A DNA stretch of 64,000 nt from Phoronis australis (lineage: Eukaryota > Phoronida > Phoronidae). The notes beneath the pieces are model-generated. The model saw only the letters and a list, made by a program, of their open reading frames with translations. It was not told the origin of the DNA and ran no database searches. The position numbers and the translations under genes are program-made. The DNA is taken from assembly GCA_002633005.1 (NCBI GenBank), contig NMRA01000389.1, positions 200,041 to 264,040 of the forward strand, read 5' to 3'. Below are positions 33,501 to 41,936 of the stretch, piece by piece; the stretch's first letter is position 1, and each line of letters opens with the position of its first letter.

Positions 33501-35779
33501 CATATTTAATGGAAGCCAGAGTGTTATAAGATGAATTGTGCATGGAATTTCTTTAGAGGTTTGATTCCAAGTAAACGGTATCAATTTTTTGTTTGATTTT
33601 CACATTAGTTGATAAACATGTGTTACAAGTCTAAAAAATATTTCTATTATGGCAGAAAAATTAAGGCTGCAGACATTTGTTTAACCATGTTTACAATCAC
33701 CTTCCGAACATTTCATACACTAATGGATCAATATAATGTCATCCACATCAATCAGAATCACTGCAGGTTTCGAGAAATGTCATAATTTGAAATAATCTTC
33801 TCACTGGTGTGATATGAGTCATAACAAGGCTGCAGTACAAGGGATTATTGATTTATGACTAAAACTACCAAACAAAAACGTTTTAGATGTGCTCTTCAGG
33901 GAATTACACCAACTTGATACAGTAGTCTGTTACTGATAGATCAATGACACATTGTATGAATATGACTGTACACTGCAGGTGGAGAACAAAGGTCAACATT
34001 GCAAAGCACCCTGTTCTATATTTCAGAGAATAACTCAACCATGCTAACATGAATTATGCATTCTGGTTGTACATACCCCTCACCAGCTGCCTGAAGTACT
34101 AGGGTTTTTGCTGGCACTTCAGCAATAGCCGGCTATAATGTGCCTGTATTTTGAGAACCAGTTTGATGCCCGTTATTCAGTCGAGAAAACTGGTTCTCAA
34201 AATTAGGGCCTTTTCGCTATGAGCCCGTGAAGTAAACGGCTGCATCAGTCTTTTTTACTGGCACTTAGTTGGCGATTTGAGCTACCCCAAAACTTCAAAC
34301 CCTTTCTTTTTATAGCACTTTTGCAGCCAAACCCGATATTTCAAAGGTCACAAATGCGCAAGAAAAAATGCATCCATGTTTATTTATAGCAGCAGCTAGA
34401 AATGTGCTCTGTGTCCATACCTATTGAAAGAGACCATAACAAATGCACCTCTAGTCAAGCGACATTCTAAAATTATTATCAGACCGAAACTTCAAGCAAA
34501 TATATACAGTGAACTCTCATCCCATTTTGTTCCTACTTAATCTGAATTGACACTTCAAATTTATACAGAATATTAAAATGCACACCATATCAGCAGTACT
34601 TCCCCCACCATCCCCTTTACATAGATTGCCCCCCAGCCATTACTTGAGACAAAAGATATTGTTAATAACAATCATATATTTAAGGAAGTACAGCAGGTAC
34701 AACCAATATAACATTCACTTCCAGCAGGAAAGTATACTTTGAACTGGGCAGTTTTCTTCCACATTATTAGGCAGGTTAGACGTAATCACAAAGTCAAAAT
34801 ACAGAGCAACACAATATTTCATTCTGCACTCACTGCTGGTAATTTTCACTTACAAACTCGAGCACCTCCGTACAAACCCAACATCAGAAAGACAGACACA
34901 TGACAGCCTTAACTCCAGAACAACTTGCACTAGTGCAATTTACCTGGTACCCCACTTTTGAGTGGAGTGTCCACACACACGCACACGCACGCACACACAC
35001 ACACACACACACACACATCTGATAACTAGGGTATTTGCGAAGTTGTCACTCTGTGTGTGACAATGAACACCAAATGCTATTACAGCGCACAAGAGAAAAC
35101 CAGTCTGTATGTGACCGCAGCTGATAATTACCTCTGCCCTACCCTACTTTTGCAGCTACACAGCTATTACAACTGGTGCAAGTTACCCTAGAACAAGTTA
35201 CCCCACCTCAATAAGGTAAAGTAAGTTGTCACAAGTGGGGTAAGTTGCACTAGTTCAAAGCTATAGACAATCCAGAAGTAACCTGTTCCACGCTAAGTCT
35301 GAGCGTGTGTGGCATTTAAGCCATTGTCAGCTTAGCTAGATAGTGTTTCTGCTGAAATGAATGTTAGACACAATTTCATGATAGGCTACTCGGCAGAACA
35401 CACAAACTCCATTACAGAGCCTGTTAAGTAACCATATTATTGCCTGTACACATCTATCCATCTCTTAAGTGCTGTGCTTCTGAGTTTCCATCGACCAAGC
35501 TTGCAGCGATTGGCTATCCAAGGAACATGGGTAACGGATGCGATATATCAAAACCTCTCCCCCATCAGAACCAGTCACCAATATTCAAAGTCAGAATACC
35601 AGCCAGAGATGCCAAAATACCCCTACCCAGACAATCACAGTCTTACACAGTGTCCTTCAGGGGGGCTTTAAGTCAACATCAGTACTCACCTGTGCTAACT
35701 TGTTCTTCTCATCGTGCGGTTTTGAATCAGATGAAGCTGCCAAGATCAGCACCATTAGAGATGCAGCTAAGCCCTGCAT
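12326..35779 (-). CDS. FSTL5: Follistatin-related protein, FSTL4/FSTL5 type (17 coding exons)
   Basis: A complete gene for a secreted multidomain protein, listed here as a span; exons are given separately. The joined exons total 2757 coding bases (918 residues plus stop), and every junction keeps phase. Order: signal peptide (about 1-17), follistatin/Kazal domain with ten Cys (78-147), a Lys-rich then Thr-rich linker (151-235), SPARC-like region with two EF-hands (240-333), Ig domain 1 (335-427), Ig domain 2 (428-522), and the C-terminal beta-propeller-like region (527-918). This domain order is that of vertebrate FSTL4 and FSTL5 (about 845 residues). The C-terminal region matches closely in phrases such as AVNVKNKFLYASQPSLNRVL and YKCVPKHVAF. 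The extra length is mostly the linker. One invertebrate gene usually stands for both vertebrate paralogs, so the symbol is nominal. The family role is extracellular, with few defined partners. Confidence 0.9.
12989..13153 (-). CDS. FSTL5: FSTL-like exon 16
   Basis: Residues about 803-857 of the C-terminal region (DLVYAFENWL ... DDVTFIASLHHNGYDLFAS ... NLDNGKSDVIQG). It fits the FSTL5 segment with the ISDLAFQ and LELSSGKV blocks. It begins after TATGCAG and ends at CAAG|GTATGA, and is flanked in phase by exons 15 and 17. Confidence 0.88.
13516..13704 (-). CDS. FSTL5: FSTL-like exon 15
   Basis: Residues about 740-802: GQIIVDCEPKDN, then ILDYITDSIIQTMDMHGQSF and TPDNRHFIRLQDEKH. It corresponds to the VDGVTDSVIG...TPYVSPDG block of FSTL5, a beta-propeller-like repeat. 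Acceptor TTTGCAG and donor GATAATG|GTATGC. Confidence 0.9.
13710..14065. repeat. Degenerate intronic minisatellite
   Basis: About seven diverged tandem copies of a unit of roughly 50-60 bp, each carrying CAGTATCACTTGAAATGAT followed by a GAAACAA and CAGAGTA segment. It fills almost the whole intron between exons 14 and 15. Divergence between copies points to an old array. Confidence 0.75.
14211..14391 (-). CDS. FSTL5: FSTL-like exon 14
   Basis: Residues about 680-739, beginning VKDLFVPPSSDIKHNFKYAY and ending YKCVPKHVAFIAI. It matches the FSTL5 block with the IPT...MRFGFI and LKDYKCVPQSLAY phrases. Acceptor TTATTAG and donor GTAAGTCAAT. Confidence 0.9.
14823..15011 (-). CDS. FSTL5: FSTL-like exon 13
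   Basis: Exactly 63 codons in phase 0 at both ends, residues 617-679 (ATELTPVQLHYEENMDQVWL, MSWSSEDG, AVQVIRSASVG). The phrases match the [22 protein letters not shown] block of FSTL5. Acceptor GATTTCAG, donor GAT|GTAAGT. Confidence 0.92.
15580..15848 (-). CDS. FSTL5: FSTL-like exon 12
   Basis: Residues 527-616, the first exon of the C-terminal region (STEMFATFHSNGYTVVHAKD and AVNVKNKFLYASQPSLNRVL). It carries Cys residues in the same region as FSTL5 (KDCVES, TLCKSATCQW). The opening codon is shared with exon 11 (C+AG gives Gln). Donor CAG|GTGAGT. Confidence 0.93.
16425..16562 (-). CDS. FSTL5: FSTL-like exon 11 (Ig domain 2, second half)
   Basis: Residues about 481-526: NNASLQIRDVQDRPDTGVYK, CLAVNEAGRAQD. 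The DxGxYxC Ig signature and the following AxNEAG phrase match the second Ig domain of FSTL5. Donor CTC|GTAAGTG. Confidence 0.93.
16563..17727 (-). other. FSTL-like intron 10 with a tandem duplication
   Basis: AT-rich intron. Adjacent to exon 11 it holds an imperfect tandem duplication of about 80 bp (16610-16690 and 16691-16767), each copy running from AAAAACAGTG to GCAGTGGYCGTCT. Nothing else was recognised. Confidence 0.65.
17728..17886 (-). CDS. FSTL5: FSTL-like exon 10 (Ig domain 2, first half)
   Basis: Residues about 428-480: APSVQVYPPTQYYHTGLDVA, ISCRADGIPAPKLQWQVND. It has the Ig B-strand Cys (ISC) and C-strand Trp (LQW), and aligns with PPVIRVYPESQ...LRCHAEGIP of FSTL5. Acceptor TTTTACAG, donor TCTG|GTAAG. 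Confidence 0.93.
18284..18401 (-). CDS. FSTL5: FSTL-like exon 9 (Ig domain 1, second half)
   Basis: Residues about 389-427: VSQNGMLFLSPVGLHHAGNF, TCHDEVYPSVVQTHQLRVI. It includes the AGNFTC Ig signature (GNYTC in FSTL5) and the YQTH-like turn. Acceptor TTTGCAG, donor ATCA|GTAAGT. Confidence 0.92.
18787..18950 (-). CDS. FSTL5: FSTL-like exon 8 (Ig domain 1, first half)
   Basis: Residues about 334-388: VPNVYLEGPKVFHVIAVSDP, SESVELKCDVVGA, RIIWERNGVDL. It carries the B-strand Cys (LKC) and C-strand Trp (IIWERNG; IIWKRNN in FSTL5). Acceptor TTCACAG, donor CAAG|GTATCA in phase with exon 9. Confidence 0.92.
19168..19733. mobile_element. MITE with GGGCTGTTCCAG termini
   Basis: Terminal inverted repeats: left GGGCTGTTCCAGTAAAATCT followed by GTATGGGAGGGGGGG, and right (complement) GGGCTGTTCCAGCAAAATCT followed by GTGTGGGAGGGGGGG. 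TGA flanks both ends and may be a 3-bp target duplication. The interior has direct copies of AACGCAACCACCCRTAA near each end. It lies in intron 7 of the FSTL-like gene. No transposase is encoded; the open frames are incidental. Confidence 0.85.
20145..20357 (-). CDS. FSTL5: FSTL-like exon 7 (EF-hand pair)
   Basis: Residues about 263-333: KSPFLVNAMFNYYDKNYDNL, LDKWEL, then MLNFDDSRVANDYLDIDEFH. The first EF loop (D at 1, N at 3, D at 5, E at 12) has Asn where Gly normally sits at position 6. The second lacks a clean acidic position 1, so calcium binding may be weak. It matches the MFKYFDADSNG and LALEEFYRAF block of FSTL5. Acceptor TATTCCAG, donor TTCG|GTAAGC. Confidence 0.92.
20358..21933 (-). 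other. FSTL-like intron 6
   Basis: A 1.6-kb intron. It contains scattered degenerate copies of a phrase like GAACAGTTCATAAGTCAATGG with a trailing TTGACATGATGAA (about 20.4-20.5 and 21.0-21.24 kb), an old loosely tandem repeat. No exon was seen. Confidence 0.5.
21934..22120 (-). CDS. FSTL5: FSTL-like exon 6 (Thr-rich linker and start of SPARC-like region)
   Basis: Residues 201-262. It starts in phase 0 after AATTTGCAG with a Thr/Lys-rich stretch (ATTTLPSLKPKLYKLTTKT), then CDQDSYKLFKDKLLEYHCD, which fits the helix before the EF-hands of SPARC/FSTL proteins (two Cys, SYKLFKDKLL). Donor GGAG|GTATAG. The Thr-rich part has no counterpart I recognise in vertebrate FSTL5 and could carry O-glycans. 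Confidence 0.85.
22121..23095 (-). other. FSTL-like intron 5
   Basis: About 1 kb of AT-rich intron with no recognised repeat or exon. Confidence 0.5.
23096..23244 (-). CDS. FSTL5: FSTL-like exon 5 (basic linker)
   Basis: Residues about 151-200, an unusually basic segment: VGDGKQHRHSTKKHERLHGK, KKASEPRK, LKKDLSFQMKNKQK. Borders are TTTATTAG acceptor and AAG|GTGATG donor. Phase fits exon 4 (1 base carried over) and exon 6 (phase 0), so the exon is accepted although its sequence is poorly conserved. Clusters of Lys/Arg could be a proprotein cleavage or heparin-binding site (inference). Confidence 0.75.
23268..24880 (+). repeat. CTCF-like monomer repeat family, copy B
   Basis: This lies in intron 4 of the FSTL-like gene. 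The head ACAAGAGCAACGCGGAGCAT is followed by TGTGCTTTTAGGG, then tandem monomers of about 145 bp, each ending in a CTCF-like site. The tail with GGACGGACGGA-type sequence and TATATAAATATGTGGGCAC is at about 24430-24507. A further block of three monomers (to 24841) follows the tail, so two elements are joined or nested. Core sites matching the CTCF consensus: 23356, 24520 and 24828 (perfect); 23902, 24306 and 24668 (one mismatch). Long minus-strand frames here are repeat by-products. Confidence 0.85.
24918..24999. repeat. Inverted repeat (hairpin) beside repeat copy B
   Basis: Arms of 28 bases, AGAAGTTTCTACAGTCTCAA plus GGTTCTGT (24918-24945) and the near-complement ending ATAGAAACTTCT (24972-24999), with about three mismatches and a 26-base loop. 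It is flanked by further GAAGGTTC/GAACCTTC phrases. Confidence 0.8.
25675..25893 (-). CDS. FSTL5: FSTL-like exon 4 (follistatin/Kazal domain)
   Basis: Residues about 78-150. It contains ten Cys in follistatin-domain spacing: CTNAVCPAGQKCKYGECLCG, then the Kazal core YHPVCGSDGILYPSHCELHR, SACVLKK and GRKC. PVCGSDG with C-x6-C is the Kazal hallmark (PVCGSDGEFYENHC in FSTL5). Acceptor TTTTTCAG, donor CATG|GTAAG. This domain type binds TGF-beta-family ligands in follistatin. Binding here is inference only. Confidence 0.95.
27058..27100. repeat. Short tandem repeat
   Basis: CTCAAGAGCTTTGAACA occurs twice head to tail with a third degenerate copy, each about 20 bp. Confidence 0.65.
28516..28837. 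mobile_element. TTAA-flanked MITE
   Basis: 322 bp with long imperfect terminal inverted repeats: left AGGTGCATTGTGCC then GGCTGGCTAAAAACGAAAAT and GGCCTTTTGCTCTC; right (complement) AGCTGCAATCACC then GGCTGGCTAAAAATGG and GGCCTTTTGCTCTC. TTAA is present directly at both ends, the target duplication of piggyBac-type elements. It is non-coding. Decayed relatives lie at about 40075-40125 (one terminus) and 60890-61015 (interior). Confidence 0.85.
31013..31094 (-). CDS. FSTL5: FSTL-like exon 3
   Basis: Residues 51-77: KHSGARSEPKYMSWNPSEER, KDGDKEL. Acceptor TATTCTAG and donor CTTG|GTATGT. The last base joins AT of exon 4 to give Asp. This is the variable spacer between signal peptide and Kazal domain. 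It is accepted on splice signals and phase. Confidence 0.75.
31357..31416 (-). CDS. FSTL5: FSTL-like exon 2
   Basis: Exactly 20 codons in phase 0 at both ends (LERFAQMKFGNVLDTAVYVK), between ATTTTCAG and AAG|GTATTT. Low similarity is expected in this spacer. It is supported by phase and splice sites. Confidence 0.7.
31791..32120 (+). repeat. Inverted-pair repeat, copy 1
   Basis: About 330 bp containing ACTAGTGCAACTTGCCCC, AGTTGTGACAA, GTAGGGTGGCTTGTTCTAAG and, at the end, GCACTAGTGCAAATTGTTCT. The same order, complemented, occurs at 34911-35293. Weak inverted termini (CTACAACAAGTTAC versus CTAGAACAATTTGC) suggest a MITE. Confidence 0.75.
34149..34202. repeat. Perfect 16-bp-arm hairpin
   Basis: TTTTGAGAACCAGTTT and its exact complement AAACTGGTTCTCAAAA separated by 22 bases. 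It is probably the centre of a degenerate foldback element. Confidence 0.85.
34911..35293 (-). repeat. Inverted-pair repeat, copy 2
   Basis: Reverse-oriented relative of 31791-32120: complement contains ACTAGTGCAACTTACCCC, CTTGTGACAACTTAC, GGTGGGGTAACTTGTTCTAG and GCACTAGTGCAAGTTGTTCT. A CA microsatellite has expanded inside it. Confidence 0.75.
34972..35017. repeat. (CA)n microsatellite
   Basis: 46 bases of CA dinucleotides with three CG interruptions near the start. Confidence 0.95.
35690..35779 (-). CDS. FSTL5: FSTL-like exon 1 of the coding region (start and signal peptide)
   Basis: Thirty codons starting with ATG (complement of 35777-35779). MQGLAASLMVLILAASSDSK is a typical signal peptide with a short hydrophobic core and a likely cleavage near residues 17-19. 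KPHDEKNKLAQ follows. Donor CAG|GTGAGT, phase 0. An acceptor (CTATTACAG) lies nine bases upstream of the ATG, so the 5-prime UTR continues in another exon. Confidence 0.88.
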
Positions 35780-35787
35780 TGTGATAT

Positions 35788-37839
35788 CTGTAATAGACAA
35801 ACACTCACAATGAGGTTCATTTGCCACAAATGAAAACGGTAAAAAGCTGGATCAAGTTGCATTACACTAATCTAGACAAGGACAATCTGATTTTCAGTTA
35901 TTTCAAGGGTCTTGATACTTTTTGTGAAATTTGGGAATTTAAATCGAAACAATGTTCACTAATTTGCAGCAAGATGCGCTCCGGAACACCGCATTTTTAC
36001 TTTTCCATCACGGGTGGCTAATAACATGATTCCGGCAGTACTAAAATGAGGAATTAATGATGATGACAAAGACGGTAAACAATTTAGACGATGTTAATAA
36101 TGACAACAACTACAACAATTCTCATTCATAGTAAAATACAATCATGAAAGGATAAAAATACTACCTAGGGACATCCTTTTTTACAATAGCGAGTGTCAAT
36201 GTTTTGACCTGATGGAGTGACCCTCATAAAAATTGATTCATGAAATAAGGCAACTTTTAACACTTCCTATTTTGTATGGTTATGTTGGTGTCAGACTGGA
36301 GCTCATATATTAAGTCTTCAATTACTTACTACACAATATGGCCGACAAGTGAAATTCTATTTTGTCAAATTTTTTCCACAAAAATTCAGATAAAGAAAAT
36401 TTTAGTCTATTACTAGCATGGCTTGTACTGTGTAAAACAACTTTTTGGTAAATTTTCCATTATTTGCAGTGATGCAATTAGCCTTTGACAATCAGAAAAA
36501 TGACTAAATTTTGATAAATATTTTTGTGTGAAAGAAAAAAGTGGAGATTAACAGTAGGTGTTATATTTTGGCTTAATAAATCTTTTCTTTCTTCTTAATT
36601 TTACTCTGCAGTTAGACATATTTGAATAAAGATTTTAGCAAGCTTATCGTTTAAATGAAAACTTTATTTAGAACTTAACACAACACTATGATTAACAGTC
36701 GACGTAATCGGTTACTAGGTTGCCAGGTTTGCATAAAAATACGGAATTGTTGACACATGAAGAGAGAAAAACATGATGCTCAAAAATACTCTGTAACTGA
36801 TCTTTATTTACAAAAACTAAATTTCCTGCGACTTTAATTCAAAACCCAAGGCAGCATCATTTTGAAATCATTGTTGTGGTTCATGTTTTGGGATGGAATC
36901 CTTTGTTTTGGTTCTTTACTGCACCAAGTTAGCATTCCCAATGACACAACATTGTGCATGGCCAATAGTTTCTAAGGGAAGATTCAACACAAGGGAATTC
37001 AACTTGAGCTAAATAGAGCAGTGCAGCTATATTGAAATGATTTGCTTGATATTACAAAAAAATAATGTATGCTCACTTCGGTGGTTTACAAAAAAAAAAC
37101 AATGCATGCTCACTTCCATGGTCGTGATAAGAGAAAATAGGTAAAAGGTGGCTAGACACCATGAGATGATTGGATGCCATTATTAGGTCAAATTAGGTAA
37201 AGAGAGGTCAAAGGGGGGTAACTGTGATCACATTAGAAAGGAAAGCAAAAGTAGGTGTAGCGGGCAAATTAAGGTAATTCATGGGAAGGCAAAACAAAGA
37301 TCTCAGTGGATTTTCAAATACATGTAGGTCACTGTATCACAACTATGCTGAAACATAAATACTGATCATGAAAAGTGACACCACTTCCCTTTCTAGGCCT
37401 ACCTCGGCCAAAGCCTTTGGTAAAGGCCTTTGGCAATCACGCTTTGTTGACAATAGACCTTCGATTGAGTGCCAGGGTACCATTTGGTTGTGAAATGTGA
37501 TGTAACACGGACCTGATGATGACACTCATCATTATCAACGAGGTCGTATCGGCTCTGTATTACCAGAACCAACAGGGTCCAATACAATCGTGTCTTAATA
37601 AAATGGATGAAATGAAGGTTCTGAATAAAGCTCTCGTTCCTTTTCTCTTCCACTCTCAGGTCTGTGACGTGAGGCTATGTAACACACACCACACACACAC
37701 AAACATTCACAATCACATACATTGCGCGCACAATGGCACACAAATTGAGGACGCAAGAGCATGTATTTCAATTAGAGATTTGATGAGTACGGTACTGAAG
37801 GAAATACAAAGAAAATGTATTAAAACTGATAGCACTTAC
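35788..37839 (-). other. 5-prime UTR intron of the FSTL-like gene
   Basis: The acceptor CTATTACAG ends at 35788. A good donor (GAG|GTAAGTGC) is at 37838-37839. The pairing is inferred. The interior is AT-rich with no recognised element. Confidence 0.45.
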
Positions 37840-37984
37840 CTCAGCCAGACGCACGACTGGAATCAGTGTAAGCGTAGAAGAAGAGTTGCCAATCGATAGC
37901 TGATGACTAATGCGCTGAAAGTTAGGCAGTTACATTGCTGCAAACGGGGGTGAATGAAGGTGACGGTGCGTCTCGCTGAACACA

Positions 37985-37998
37985 TTGTTATAAATACA
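37985..37998 (-). promoter_or_regulatory. Possible TATA box of the FSTL-like gene
   Basis: Minus-strand TATTTATAA lies about 120-150 bases upstream of the proposed non-coding first-exon donor at 37839, at a suitable distance for a short 5-prime exon beginning near 37960. No experimental or conservation support is visible here. Confidence 0.3.
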
Positions 37999-40900
37999 GC
38001 CGTAGTCTAAGTGATTTATGGGTTGCGTAGGGTCACAAGCCGTCTTCCGAATTACTCCAATTTTGTCCCAGTTGATCATTCCTTCTTTTCGAGCGCGAAC
38101 AATTTCCGATTTCGACCTGTGACCCTGGCGATTTGCAAAACATGCATGAAGTACATATGATAATCTGGGAGTGAAGATTGATTTCTGGATCGAGTGCAAG
38201 GCTTACTGTATGAATTTGTCTGTCAAGCAATATCGTAATTTGGAGACCGAAATAAGGTGCAGGCCTTTATGTTTTAAGCAGTGTCCTAGTAGCTCGATCA
38301 CTGGACAGTGGCTAAGGCGTCGGATTCCCACGGTGGCGATCGACAGTCGATGGGGGAAAAGTCTGCTTCTCTAATATCACTTCAGTTTCACGACTTGGCG
38401 GGTCGCAATAGGGAAATTGGGATGCCCTTTCTAATCGAATGGAATCGAAAATGGGGCCTCAAAAAGTCACCCTTTTCGAGCCGGGTTTTGGGGTTAATTG
38501 GCATCTCCGTCACCGCAGATCGATCTCGGCTAGTATACTATAGGCGGCGGAAACTATCTCATTTCAGTGCGGCCGGCCTAGCTGCCTGACCCCTAGAAAT
38601 GAATTCATCGTTGTCAAAGTGAGTTGGCCAACTATATCTTTGGCAAGGGAGCAAAGTTTTAAAATACAGATATCGGCATTTCACCCGCTGTTTAATTAGC
38701 TGACTAAAAAGAAAATAGAGCGCGGTCCAGGCTTTAAAATTCGATCAGTCGTACGCGCCTTACCAGTAACAGGACTGTTCACTAACCAGCTAAATATTAC
38801 AAAATACAGCTTTAAAAGCATTCAAAACATGTCTGGAGTTGAAAAAGAAACCATTTGGGGGGTGATCTAAAACCCTTTTCCGTATCTATTCGCCCGTTGA
38901 AAAGTCACCCCGTCGGGGCGAGTCGTGAAAATTTCACCCATCTGTCAGCGACTCACGTCCCGTACGTATACCAGCGGTACCTAAGTGTTCTCATGGGCTG
39001 GGATCGAGTAGCAACAGTCCAGTCCCTCCTGCCATCCCCAGGGATCGAGTATTAGTCCGGGCGCTACTCCCGTAATCGATTAACCAACGATTTTAGTCGA
39101 TGTCATACTAGGCTACTGCCTATAGTGCCGGGTTTTTTGACTACCGACTTCACTCGAAATCCCACGTTTTCACCACCTGTGCTACTACAGCGGGATTTTA
39201 CCTGACTCCGATATGCCCTGCTATGAAGAAGAAATAGTATGTATAAACAGCAAATAATGTAGACACATTTAAGGACCTTAACGTGTTATCAGATAACCAA
39301 CTACTTGCACTACTTAAGACGAAATGGGGAAGGTGTCCAAGTTGTCCGCCACTCGTACTAATCCCCGTACCCAATAAAAAATCACACAGACCTATGATGT
39401 GAAAACCGCGCATAACTTTTTATGGCTTCTATGAACCCGCCTGTTTCAAAGAAACTACTCTGATAGTCCTCTTTCCTCAATACAAGTTTAGTCTACTTTT
39501 GTTTATGTAGAAATGTCTTCTGGGCAGTTCGCACTGGCGGATCTAGAATACTGCAAGAAGGATAAGAAAAAAATATGCTTAAAATGACATACTGAATCGG
39601 ATTGCATAACATCAGATGTTCATATCATAGAACTCTAGCCCTGGGCTAGATTTCAATGTCCATATCAGCAGTCTGTGATGATGTGACGTCATTGTTATTA
39701 CCCAGCGTATGCAATCGGGCAGTGGTATTTTTTGGTCATGTCCGGCGTGCGATCTCACCGGTCTTCCCCTAACTTGAAACCTACATATGACCGCTCAAAA
39801 TTATCACAATTGGCCTTATCTTGATCCTTGCACGACTTAGAAGTGATCGGGAAGAACTGACACGCCTGCTATTCCTTCAGACCAAGTTCACTGCTGAACA
39901 TTCCAAGTTATGCCATGGCCTGAAATTATATCAGTTTGGTATCAAGCAGTAGCAAACTCGGGTCTTTTCAAGTCCTGAAATTGCCTCTAATTTAACTAAG
40001 GAACAATTTCAGACTAATTTCATAATTGCTAGGGCTAAATAAATGAAAACCTTTTGACAGAAGGCACCGATCAAGTTAAGCTGGCTAAAAAAAACGAAAA
40101 CTGAATTAAACCATTTACTCTCAGTCGTATTGGCGGTGACCTAATTTTCATCCAATTTTCAACTGAAAAGATTAAAATGCAAAATTACAAACTCTTTTTA
40201 CGACAATATTCTGGACATTCTTAATATAAAAAATATTAGGCCAATTAAGTTCCCAAGCATAGCTAAACAGATTGTATGGTATAATTGTAATTTAACCATT
40301 TATGGTAAATCGTTATTTTACCGAGATCTGTACAATGCAGGGTTAATCTTTTGTGATGACAGTCGAAACAAAATTCTTAAATGGGAAAACATGAATATAA
40401 ATTATGGCTAGAAGGGTGTTTCTATCGTATCCTTTCATTCGGTGACAACAATTTTGAGGAAAGTTGTAGGCGGGGCTAATAGAAGGCATAAATATTAGTT
40501 CATAAGTTACGATTAATATTTATTCATGTAGATAAGCCTATGTGTGAGTGTAAATGGGTGTACCAAAGTCTTTCCCCTTATCCCATTTCGTCCACCCCTC
40601 TTTTGTAATAATCTCATCAACACCCAATGCAATGGATATGAGCTTTGTTATTCGTTTTATACGATACATACTGACACCCAACCCCAGCCACGCTCGCTAA
40701 TACGATTTCTGGGTAAATAAATTTCTGAAAAGGGAAAAAATTCTCATAAATCCATCTCGCAATATTCTTTGCCGTGATAGGAGTATTTCCGCTACCAAAC
40801 CAAGTTACATGCAATGCGTACATGCGCCTTTTTCGAATTCACACCACTTTAGGTGTACTGCGCATATGCCTCCGTAACGGAACTCGTCAACACAAAAATA

Positions 40901-41936
40901 TTTAACATTACACTACAAAGCATGATTTTGTACACAACATACACTAAACGTTGGCATAGGTTCAGTGGAAATACATTTAAAGTAAAATGCTATTAGTTAT
41001 TGTCCAAAAAATCGCTGGTGTCATCTTTTCCTCTTTTTTGTTTATGTGTTTTGTTTGTGGCAGGATTTCAATAGCTAAATATTTGATTATGTAAACGACA
41101 ACTAGCGTACAGTTCGCGATTACGATTTCTGACGACATCCACTCTCAAAAATTACCGTAGGCTACGAACTAGTCAGAGGGCCTTTTTTGAATTCTCACTA
41201 GTTTCATGAAGTTTTCGTACAGTTGTCTGATGACGAATTCGCACGCAGATTTTCATGATTTCATTATCTACTTCTTCGAAATCTTTGATGATAATTAACC
41301 AGTTCGGTTTCCAAGACCGCTCGCTAATGTTTTGAAGAGTTTAGGGCGAAGTTTCAGAGTCGCACTGTGTCTTTAATGACGAGGAATTCAGTTAGAAGGC
41401 CTACACGTCCCCGCTTCCAAATCAAATTGAAGTTTTTCATAGAGAGCGAGTTTGATCTTTGGGCCGTCTTAGCTAAATGTTGGTGGATGGAAAGCTTTGG
41501 AGTGTGGTTTTATTTCGCTCCTATGTACCGACATGCAACATGAAAGGCTGGTTAATAGTCCATTATACCTTGTGTTGAGGATGGTTTGCTCATGGAAGTG
41601 GCTCTATGGACGTCATGGAACAACACGGATCTCGCACTCACAAAGTTCACGGCTCAGGCGCGATGATAAACTCAGCTCACCGACTCGTAAATCCCGCGTC
41701 ACAAACACTGCTCACTACCACGTACATGGTGTCAGACTAACAAAACACATTTTACCCAACCAAAAACATTGCTCCCGAGCTCACAGCACGCCGACGCACC
41801 ATATTCGTGAGTTCTGACACGAGTATGTGATTGAGTCGGTGAGTATGCCGTCCGTTTTTTTTAGTACGGCACCGTGTTTGGTGGTTGGAAACCCGTATTT
41901 GCAAGCGTATGAAGCGTCCGAAGGGTTCTCAAACCA
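37999..41936. other. Intergenic spacer
   Basis: Upstream of the FSTL-like gene and richer in CG dinucleotides than the rest (for example 38.3-38.6 and 38.85-39.1 kb), which may mark regulatory DNA. It has a solo terminus of the TTAA-type MITE at about 40075-40125 and a tRNA A-box-like phrase at 38309. No gene was recognised. Confidence 0.4.

Larger units (their letters stand above)
31417..35689 (-). other. FSTL-like intron 1 of the coding region (4.3 kb)
   Basis: It contains two copies of one repeat in opposite orientation (31791-32120 and 34911-35293), a 16-bp-arm hairpin (34149-34202), a CA microsatellite, and a 14-bp perfect palindrome GTACCTTAAGGTAC at 32341. No exon was recognised. Confidence 0.5.

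Noticed and set aside
34972-35017. CA run as Z-DNA regulatory element
   Set aside because: An ordinary microsatellite; nothing beyond composition supports a regulatory role.
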